The notes beneath the pieces are model-generated. The model had not been told where the DNA came from. It searched no databases and saw only the letters and a program-made list of their open reading frames with translations. This document shows positions 55,750 through 64,000 of a stretch of 64,000 nucleotides of DNA, piece by piece. The translations under genes were made by a program, and so were the position numbers. Each line of letters opens with the position of its first letter. Position 1 is the first letter of the stretch. The stretch covers positions 4,657,355 through 4,721,354 of the forward strand of contig AP025055.1 in the NCBI GenBank assembly GCA_036186865.1. The letters run 5' to 3'. The stretch is from Eustoma russellianum. Its lineage: Eukaryota; Streptophyta; Magnoliopsida; Gentianales; Gentianaceae.

Positions 55750-56802
55750 TTTAGATCTCACACACAGTTTCCTCTCTTCTACAGTTTTCCTGCGAGGTAA
55801 GCTTTTTGTGTTTTCCCCCCTCCACTTTGATGATCGCAAGAGTTAATTTATCGGATGTTTATCACTATTAGATTTTCATGACTTGTTCTCTGCACATATA
55901 TATACTTTTGCTTCAGTTACATGGGACTGATTCTTGCTAAACTGGGTTGCATCGATTCGTTTTAATTAGTGTTTCTGATGGAAAATTGATTTAAGTGAAT
56001 TTTAGTTTAAAATTAATAAAAATCATAGACTGTAAGTATTTCTTGTTTTGGTGTAGTTGTGCTTTATTATAGTTGCGTACATCCGACCTCATACCCCGCC
56101 ATAGTCAGGATCTTCTAAGGCAATGGGGTACCTTGTTATTGTTGTTGTGCTTTCTTAAACTTCCACGGCCAGATTACTGTCTTTTTTGTTAATATCGAAC
56201 AGTATAGTAGTTGATTTTGTAATGGTTGGAGGGATCAAAGTAAAGAAGAGGAAATCCAAGTGATCAATCGATCATTTCTTGTGTAGCCAAAGGTATCAAA
56301 GCAATTCTGATTTACTTATTTTAGAGCTAAAAGTATCAATCTTTGTAACTAGATACTGAATTTGCTAAATTGGACATACTGAGTTACTATCATCCTTCTA
56401 TTATTATGTGGCAAGACATTTTCCCTGATTTTATGTTGTTCAGTTAACAGTTAACACATGGAAATGATTTTCGCCTGCAAAGCTCTGGCCTGGATCTGAA
56501 ATTTGTCCATCTGCAGTTATTACTTTTGTCCATAGATAGATCTTATGCGATACTGTTTTGGACTTTGAAACCAAGTCACTACGGTTTTGTTTCTGCCTAT
56601 AGTTGTATAACCAAATAAGCTGGGAGTCGTTATTTTGTGGTTGATGAGCACATATGCTATTGAATGCTGAGAACATATCAGTCTCTAGTGCTTGTATACT
56701 AGAATGGAAGTTGCTACCTGCGTGTTCTCCATAGTCAAGCTAGCATTGGCATCCATCTTACCTTAAACCTGCCTGGTATCTGGTTTTTTGATGGATTTTT
56801 AG
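55750..56802 (+). other. predicted 5' UTR exon and first intron of the GHR gene
   Basis: A pyrimidine-rich leader ends at donor GCGAG|GTAAGC (55796/55797). The intron ends at acceptor TTTTTAG (56802), 12 bp before the ATG at 56815. Leader introns are common in plants. The exact transcription start is not visible. Confidence 0.5.
56073..56144 (+). mobile_element. 5'-truncated SINE fragment (copy 7)
   Basis: Only the Au-like 3' part remains: GTTGCGTACATCCGACCTCA, CCCCGCCATAG, AAGGCAATGGGGTA and TTGTTATTGTTGTTG. Flanking GTTGTGCTTT is repeated on both sides. Confidence 0.75.
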
Positions 56803-56814
56803 GACTCCATTCAA

Positions 56815-57835
56815 ATGTCTCGATCTGATCTAGAGAAGGTGTCAGCATCTGGTGCTTTTGCTCGACCACAATCAACATTCCGTAGCTTCATTTCTCGAGA
56901 TCCATGCTCCCCTTTTCCTGCAGAAGCTGGACGGTATCATTTATACATATCATATGCCTGCCCCTGGGCTTGCAGGGCCCTAGCATACTTAAAGATCAAA
57001 AGACTTGAGAAAATAATCAGTTTTTCAGTAAGTGAAAACAGAACACCTATCTGCATCCAAATTTTCATTTGTAGTTGAATCCATAATTTTCATGGACTTG
57101 CAGTCTGTTAAATCTATATGGGAGAGGACAAAGGATATTGATGAGCACATGGGATGGGCGTTTCCTGCTTCTGGCTCAGAGGAGCAAGGAGCTGAACCTG
57201 ATTATTTGAATGGGGCGAAAAATATTAGAGAACTATATGACATTGCTAGTCCCAACTACTCTGGGAGATATACAGTCCCTGTAAGTGTTTAAAACACGGA
57301 ACCTAATCCTTTATTAGAATTGTTACTTCAACTATCTCAGGTCGAACAATTTCATGACTTGTATCAGGTTCTTTGGGATAAGAAGCTCAAAACCATTGTA
57401 AATAATGAGAGTTCCGAAATTATCCGCATGCTAAATACAGAGTTCAATGAGCTAGCAGAGACTCCAGCTTTGGATTTGTATCCTTCTGCTTTACAAGGTC
57501 AGATTGATGAGATAAATGAATGGGTGTACAGTGACATAAATAATGGAGTGTATCAGTGTGGCTTTGCTATAAAGCAAGAACCTTACAATGAGGTACTGAC
57601 TTGTGTTGCAATTCTTTTCAATCTCCCGGATCCATTTCGTTTCGGAGCTAGACGTTTGCATCAAATGTAAGCATATTTTCTGCTTCTTTTCCTTTTTCAT
57701 TGTTAGGCAGTGAAAAAGTTATATGAAGCTTTGGACAAGTGTGAGGAGATACTAAGCAAACAGCGATTTCTATGTGGAGGATCGGTTTCCGAAGCAGATA
57801 TCCGCCTGTTTGTAACCCTGATAAGATTTGATGAG
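56815..57835 (+). CDS. glutathionyl-hydroquinone reductase-like protein, 3' part outside the window
   Basis: Exons 56815-57027, 57104-57280, 57368-57592 and 57707-57835 all join in phase 0 with GT-AG junctions (248 codons). The enzyme family (omega/ECM4-type GST) uses glutathione to reduce glutathionyl-hydroquinones. Residues 44-60 hold the thioredoxin-fold active site YISYACPWACRALAYLK; Cys49 is the expected catalytic Cys. Later landmarks: SVKSIWERTKDIDEHMGWAF, VLWDKKLKTIVNNESSEIIR, then YEALDKCEEILSKQRFLCGG and EADIRLFVTLIRFDE from the helical C domain. About 65 residues of the family's C-terminus are missing and should lie right of 64000. No plastid transit peptide precedes the conserved start, so a cytosolic form is likely. 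Confidence 0.9.
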
Positions 57836-58735
57836 GTAAGGTTCTTCTATGAGAAGTTCCAGTTTTTATCATACAGTGCTTGAAGCTGATTGTGTGGTGG
57901 TGTGGTCAGAGAAAGTAAATGTTATCTGAATTTCATTTTTGTACTATTTCATTTCTTTTCTTCTACTATGAGCTATCTTTAGTTGAAGAATCAATAGATT
58001 GTTTTGGAATACTTGTCCAACTATAGGTCTTATGTTTAGTAAATCAAAATACAAGCTCACTGACTCACTGAGGTCAACATCATTTCCTTACTTTGTAACT
58101 GCATTAGAATCGGTACAAAGAAATATGGCTTTAGAAGGAAGAACACACAGAGAGAGAGAGAGAGAGCATCTGCTCATAATAATTGGAAACTGACTGAATG
58201 GAATTAGTATCAATGTGTCCTTCCTAGTCAAGAAGGTACATGTGAAGATTTTGAGGAAATGTGCATTTTAGAAGATCATGCTACTGGCTAATGGAACATG
58301 AGATGCTTTAAGAATGCCATCCTACTATCTACTTTCATATACTCCATGTTTTTTCTATTTGTATTGAAGTTTTTGTGAAGTAGTTGCTTAACAGTATTAT
58401 GATGTGCATGTTACTTTCTGGAGCTTGCGGAGGTCTTGGAAGTTAGCAGTGGACATTCATGCTGTCTTTATGCATTATTTAAATGAGTTTTTCCCAATAT
58501 GTGTTGTGTACTCTGGCAACTGAGAATTTTTCTTTTTCTGATTAGGTGATTAGTTAGTTGTTTCCTTTTTCTAACACATGCACGGGTACAGGGGTGTGAT
58601 TCGATGCGGGTTCCCCCAGGAAGTTCGAATACCTAAGTGATTACTTAGTTGATTGGCTGTTGAATATTCCCACGTATATATTATATCTATTTACATCTTT
58701 TTAACTGTTTAACAGAAAGTTGGGGATCAGGATGG
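57836..58735 (+). other. intron of the GHR gene, before copia D
   Basis: No exon of the family found here. Contains an AG microsatellite (58150-58166). Confidence 0.55.
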
Positions 58736-58740
58736 GTGTA

Positions 58741-59054
58741 TGTTGGAGCAATTACCGGTTGGTGAAATAACTTCCGGATAAGGGTGACAAGGATGACAAC
58801 CGGACTGTAGTTATTGTGATGTATAAATTGATTTATGTTGTAAATGTGATCGTTTGATTATAGGAGATTGATTAGGTAGAGTAAATAAGAAGATTCCGGT
58901 TTAATATCATAGTTATTGTAGCATTAATGTAGCATCCCTTGATTAGTGGGATTGATAGGCCAAGTTAGTGTATAAATTTATTATAAAGGATCTTGTAAAA
59001 GGCAAGAAGGAATTAACCATTTTTCCTCTCATTCTGATCGGCCAACTCATTTCA
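58741..59054 (+). repeat. 5' LTR of copia D
   Basis: TGTTGGAGCAATTACCGG...CCAACTCATTTCA. Confidence 0.93.
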
Positions 59055-59067
59055 TGGTATCAGAGCC
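59055..59067 (+). other. primer-binding site of copia D
   Basis: TGGTATCAGAGCC immediately follows the 5' LTR, complementary to initiator tRNA-Met. Confidence 0.9.
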
Positions 59068-59117
59068 GAAACAATAAACACAAAAACTTCCAAAGTCATT
59101 CTAATCCTCAACCGAGA

Positions 59118-60010
59118 TGATTTCGCAAACACCTTCCTCCACCGCTGGAACAACAACAACAAACACCTCACAAACTTCTTCCTCCACCGCTGGCAGGACA
59201 GCGACAAACACTAATGTACCAGTCTTCAGCAAACTCTCAGTGAGAGTTCTTCCCTTCAAATTACCAACCACAAACTAAATGGGAAAAATTTCCTGTTATG
59301 GTCCCAGTCCGTCTTGATGGTCTTGCGGGGGGAAGGAAAGATGGCCTTCATATCCGCCCAAGCTACAAAACCGGACGTAACTCACCCACGCTATTCAGTC
59401 AGGGAATTCAACATCTCACTGGTTATGTCATGGCTCATTAATTCCATGGAACCGCATATTAGTCGTACCTATCTTTTCTTACGAACCGCTAAAGCCATTT
59501 GGGATGCCGTACATGAACATTATTTAGATCTTGAGAATGCCTCTCAAGTCTTTGAAATCAAGAACAGACTCAAGGAGATTTGTCAGGAAAGTATGAGTAT
59601 CATTGAGTATTACAATTCTCTGCAAACTCTATGGCAAGAACTCGACCTCCACTATGAGGCCGATTGGGGAGACCTGGAAGGAAACATCAAATTCAAGGAG
59701 CACTTGGAAAAGGAACGCTTATACGATTTCCTTGCTGGACTAAACAAGGAGTTGGATGAAGTGAGCGGTCGCATATTAGGAAGGAGGCATTTACCCTCAC
59801 TAAGTGAAGCATTTGCAGAAGTCTGGAGAGAAGAAAGCCGACGACGGGTTATGCTAGGAGAAAAGAGGGACGCAACCGCTTGTACCTGTTGAATGGCCAG
59901 GTGATGTATCCGCGCTAGCCATCAAAACCGTTGGACCATGAACTAGCAATCCCCCTCGGTGTTCCTACTTCAATAAAGTTGGACACACTCAAGACAAATG
60001 TTGGAATTTG
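59118..60010 (+). pseudogene. copia D gag
   Basis: Begins MISQTPSSTAGTTTTNTSQT at 59118. A TAA at 59276 and a frameshift interrupt the motif that should read GKNFLLWSQSVLMVLRG. The body 59314-59892 is UBN2-type (HISRTYLFLRTAKAIWDAV; RLKEICQESMSIIEYYNSLQ; FLAGLNKELDEVSGRILGRR). Around 59940-60020 a weak zinc-knuckle remnant (CSYFNKVGHTQDKCWNLHGK) lies in a shifted frame with its Cys and His ligands retained. Confidence 0.85.
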
Positions 60011-63000
60011 CATGGAAAACCCTCAGACATGAGGCCGAAGAAAACATCTCAGCCTTATGGCCGTAGCCTTGTTGCGGTTGTCGAGGAAAACCCACCATCC
60101 AGTAGCACCGACCAAGTTGCACTGAATCAAGCGCAGCTTGAGCAATTGCTGTCACTCCTAAAGACTCAAACCGAGGTGTCTTCTCAGGCCAACACAAAAC
60201 CCCATCAAGGTATTATTAATTTTGTGGAAACTTCACCTTGGATTCTAGACACAGGAGACATTGATCACATGACAGGTAATATATCCTTATTTACGTCATA
60301 TGTAACAAATTCCAAAATCTTGAGGGTTAGAATGACGGATGGGACCTTTGCACTCGTGTTGAGAAAAGGATCTTTGAAAGTGTCCTCTTCACTTGCCTTT
60401 GAATCAGTGCTTTATGTTCCAAAGTTGACTTGTAATTTAATCTCCATTAGCAAACTCACAATGGATGCGAGTTGTGTTACTAAGTTTTCTGCCCAACTTT
60501 GTGTTTTGCAGGAGCAGGGATCGGGGAGGACGATTGGCATTGCTAGAGAAAGGAGTGGCCTTTATCAATTTGGGGATGACAATCACCTAGACACAAAAAA
60601 ATTTGTACTCCATACCTCTGCTCCCATTTCCTCTCCTAATACCAACTGCGATCCTAAACAAACTGATATACTATTGCTTCACCAAAGAATGGGACATCCC
60701 AGCCTCCGTTATCTCAAATAATAATTTCCGTTGAATAATAAATAGCTGTCCATTTTAAATTGTGATGCTTGTACTTTTGCTAAACAAGTTCGACATGACT
60801 ACCCTCCAAAACCACATGTTGCGCCCGCCCCCTTTCATCTCGTGCATAGTGATCTTTGGGGTCCGTCTCGAGTTAAAAATATTTCGCGTGCCAAGTGATT
60901 TATCACCTGCATTGATGATCATACAAGAGTTTGTTGGGTTTATCTTCTCAAAGGAAAAAAACTAAGGTAGCCATCAGAATTTCCATTCCATGATAAAAAC
61001 CCAGTTTCAAACCTCAATCAAAGTCCTACGTACAGACAATGGCACAGAATACTTTAACAAAGTCCTAAATGCTTACTTAGCATCTGAAGGCATCATTCAC
61101 CAGAGTTCTTGTCCAGATACACCACAGCAAAATGGTGTAGCTGAACGCAAAAATCGCCATCTATTAGAAGTAGCCCGGGCCCTAATGTTCACTATGCACG
61201 TCCCAACCTATTTATGGTGAGAAACAGTTCTTACAGCATGCCATCTAAGTAACCGTCTTCCGTCCAAACCTCTCCAGTATAAGTCTCTTATCTCTATCCT
61301 TCATCAAACCTATCCTTTATTTCAGGGGGGTTCTACTCTACCTCTCAGAGTGTTTGGCTGCGTAGTCTTGCCCATCACCGTAACCCCACTTCGTCTAAGT
61401 TGGACCCACGGTCCTATAAGTGTGTCTTCATTGGGTATTCCTTCACTCAACATGGTTATAAATGCTACTCTCCTACCCTCCGCCGAATTTTTGTTACCAT
61501 GGATACACACTTTCGAGAACACGAATCTTATTTCTCTCCACCCCAAGGTGACTCGGATGACCGTGACTCACCCGTTTTGTCCCTCGGCCTATTCTTTACT
61601 CCAAGAACGAACGAACCACTGCCTACCCCAAATTTCCCCGGCAGTGCTTCAGGGGGAGAATATCAGCCGAGCCACCTTTAGCCGAGCCAACCTCATCTTC
61701 CGCTGAGCCCCCATCAACCGACCTACATGGCTCACAAGATGACCCACCTACCTCGGATCAACCACCAAGCCGCAACCCTCCTGAAGCTCCAAAAGCAACA
61801 CCAGACATAATTGTCTACTCACGGAAATACAAGACTCATGTTGATAAAGGCACAAACATTTCTCCAGAATGTCAACCTCCAGAACCGGTCCATGTCTCTT
61901 GTAGTGAGGAGGAGACCTTGAAGACTTCGACATACTTGGACCTACCTATTGCACTAAGGAAAGGAAAAAGAGTATGTACTCAGCATCCCATTTCCAATTT
62001 CGTTTCTAATGATAAGTTATCGACCAAGTTTTCATCTTTTTCTGCAAAGGTGCCTAACCTTCAAAGTCCTAAGAACATTGATGAGGTACTCGCAGACAAG
62101 GATTGGAGAGATGCGGTTTAGGAGGAGTTGATGGCGTTGGAGAAAAACAACACGTGGAAAGTTGTAGAACTGCTTGAAGGAAAAAAACCGATTGGCTGCA
62201 AATGGGTGTTCTCAGTAAAGTTTAATGCAGATGGAAGTGTCAGCAGGTACAAGGCACGGCTAGTTGCCAAAGGCTTCACTCAGGTATCTGGTATTGATTA
62301 TAATGAAACCTTCGCACCAGTGACCAAGTTAAATTCGGTAAGAATTCTACTTTCTCTAGCAGCATGTCTGGACTGGTCACTTCAACAACTAGATGTTAAA
62401 AATGACTTTTTAAATGTTGATCTTCATGAGAAATTGTATATGAACTTACAACCTGGGTATTCCAGAGGAAGGAATTTGGTTTGTAGATTGCGTAAATCGT
62501 TGTACGGACTGAAACAGTCCCCACGTGAATGGTTTGGAAAGTTCACTCAGGCTGTGAAAACTCAAGGGTTCAAACAGTCACAGGCCGATCACACCGTGTT
62601 TTATAAACATACTTTGAAGGAACTCGTGCTATTCTGATAGTTTATGTTGATGATATTATCCTCACAGGAGATGCTCAGAATAAGATTGACTCGTTGAAGA
62701 AGTACCTAAGCAGTAGATTTGAGATGAAAGATTTGGGACCACTGAGATACTTCCTGGGAATGGAAGTGGCACGCAACTTATCAGGTATCTTTATTTCTCA
62801 ACGAAAGTATGTGCTGGACTTATTGCAGGAAACAAGGATGTTAGGTTATCGACTAGCGGCAACACCCATCGAACCTAACGTAAAACTGGATCTCAATGGG
62901 GGCAAAGAGGTGGACCGAGAGCGGTATTAACGTCTTGTTGGTAAGCTTATTTACTTATCACATACACACCCTGATATTGCTTTTGCAGTTAGTATGGTAC

Positions 63001-63597
63001 GCCAATTCATGCATTCACTTTAACACAACAATATGAGACCGTACTTCGGATCCTAAGATACTTAAAGAAGACCCCAGGCAAGGGACTATTTTTCGGCAAA
63101 AAGGAGGAAAGGAGCCTTGAAGTATATAACGACGCAGATTGGGCAGGTTCATTGGTTGATAGAAGATCTACCTCGGGGTATTGCACGTATGTTTGGTATA
63201 ACTTGGTTACCTGGTTCAGTAAAAAGCAAATGGTGGTGGCACGAAATAGCGCTGAGTCTGAATTCCAGGCACTAGCCCATGGGATGTGCGAAGGTCTATG
63301 GCTAAAGAGTCCTTTGGATAAATTACACGTTATGACGACTGGACCGACACGCCTATATTGTGACAATAAAGCTGCAGTAACCATTGCTTTTAATCTAGTC
63401 CACCATGATCGCACTAAGCACGTTGAGGTGGATCACCACTTTATTTGAGAAAAGATTGATGATGAGAATTTCACTATGATCTATATTCCCACTAAGCAGC
63501 AAGTGGCGGATGTTTTGACTAAAGGCCTACGCGGACCAGCGTTCGAGGGACTAGTCAGCAAGCTTGGCATGAACAATATCTACATGCCAGCTTGAGG
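60011..63597 (+). pseudogene. copia D pol
   Basis: 60008-60721: protease (SPWILDTGDIDHMTG) and pre-integrase (LHQRMGHPSLRYLK). 60762-60965: degraded integrase start, frameshifted. 60990-61220: integrase (VLRTDNGTEYFNK, PQQNGVAERKNRHLLE), ending at a TGA where TGG (Trp) is usual. 61230-61680: linker (CVFIGYSFTQHGYKCYSPTL). 62128-62637: reverse transcriptase (GCKWVFSVKFNADGS, LDVKNDFLN with Asp for the usual Ala). 62638-62693: YVDDI box in another frame. 62694-62930: MKDLGPLRYFLGMEV. 63152-63597: RNase H (NSAESEFQALAHG, DNKAAVTIAFNLVHHDRTKH). No continuous polyprotein. Confidence 0.92.
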
Positions 63598-63602
63598 GGG
63601 AG

Positions 63603-63916
63603 TGTTAGAGCAATTACCGGTTGGCGAAATAACTTCCGGATAAGGGTGACAAGGATGACAACCGGACGGTAGTTATTGTGATGTATAAATTGATATATGT
63701 TGTAAACGTGATTGCTTGATTATAGGAGATTGATTAGGTAGAGTAAATAGGAAGATTCTGGTTTAATATCATAGTTATTGTAGCATTAATGTAGCATCTA
63801 TTGATTAGTGGGATTGATAGGCCAAGTTAGTGTATAAATTTATTGTAAAGGATCTTGTAAAAGGCAAGAAGGAATCAACCATTTCTTCTCTCATTCTGAT
63901 CGGCCAACTCATTTCA
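63603..63916 (+). repeat. 3' LTR of copia D
   Basis: TGTTAGAGCAATTACCGG...CCAACTCATTTCA; about 95 percent identical to the 5' LTR by eye. Confidence 0.93.
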
Positions 63917-63921
63917 GTGTA

Positions 63922-64000
63922 TAACAGTCACGCTTCCTTCCCAATAGATCATTTTCTTTCTTCCTTACACTCTGTAATGCACCAAAAGTGAACAAAGGAT
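63922..64000 (+). other. intron sequence of the GHR gene at the right edge
   Basis: Too short to read further; no exon seen. Confidence 0.5.

Larger units (their letters stand above)
58741..63916 (+). mobile_element. Ty1/copia retrotransposon D, full length, in the GHR gene intron
   Basis: Two 314-bp LTRs (58741-59054 and 63603-63916) with a perfect GTGTA target duplication (58736-58740 and 63917-63921), PBS TGGTATCAGAGCC at 59055, and polypurine tract TTGAGGGGGAG just before the 3' LTR. By eye the LTRs differ at about 15 positions, so this insertion is older than copia C. Same orientation as the host gene. Coding region broken. Confidence 0.95.

Noticed and set aside
1..64000. tRNA or rRNA genes
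   Set aside because: Only tRNA-complementary primer sites (TGGTATCAGAGC) were seen; no cloverleaf-length tRNA was recognised.

Overview
This is nuclear DNA from a flowering plant, most likely a eudicot. The evidence is intron-containing genes with GT-AG junctions, a plant-type pectinesterase, plant Ty1/copia polyproteins, a TTG-tailed SINE family of the plant Au type and plant-style TATA boxes inside LTRs. I cannot name the species. About four fifths of the window is mobile DNA in nested layers. I found no tRNA, rRNA or CRISPR.

Genes. (1) A pectinesterase with an N-terminal inhibitor domain (12299-16168, +, two exons, 905 aa). It has a long Ala/Pro/Ser-rich C-terminal tail and Ser where the family's catalytic Asp normally sits (GYQSTLY). 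(2) A small Ser/Arg-rich nuclear-type protein (28740-37662, +, five exons, 173 aa). Its 7.2 kb first intron holds a whole copia element. (3) A glutathionyl-hydroquinone reductase-like omega-type GST (56815 onward, +). Its last exon lies beyond the right edge, and a copia element sits in the intron. (4) An AP2/ERF gene copy (41232-47243, -). It lies between Mutator-type inverted repeats and is split inside the AP2 domain by a recent LTR retrotransposon.

Layout. 1-3.4 kb: left-truncated copia (-). 3.8-9.5 kb: two related LTR ends in opposite orientation, with a 2.4 kb solo-LTR-like insertion in the left one. 9.7-10.9 kb: deleted hAT element in a minisatellite, with a near-perfect 8-bp target duplication. 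11.6-18.2 kb: pectinesterase, three SINEs, a solo LTR in the intron, and a Pack-MULE-like element carrying a PWWP exon. 18.7-23.8 kb: MULE transposase scrap and a decayed copia (-). 24.4-26.7 kb: a TRIM and a solo LTR, both with perfect TSDs. 27-38 kb: foldback element and the SR-rich gene with copia. 38.4-39.7 kb: LINE remnant with an inserted SINE. 40.9-47.8 kb: ERF Pack-MULE with a non-autonomous LTR element inside. 48.0-55.6 kb: foldback MITEs and an LTR-internal-LTR-internal-LTR array with 45-bp repeats. 55.7-64 kb: GHR gene with a copia in its intron.

The genes do not form a pathway. The main biological interest is transposon-mediated gene capture: two gene-carrying Mutator-type elements with 9-10 bp TSDs, one later knocked out by a non-autonomous LTR element whose two LTRs look identical. 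There are also several non-autonomous families (a SINE with an unusual head, ~185-bp foldback MITEs, and tandem LTR elements with a variable repeat).
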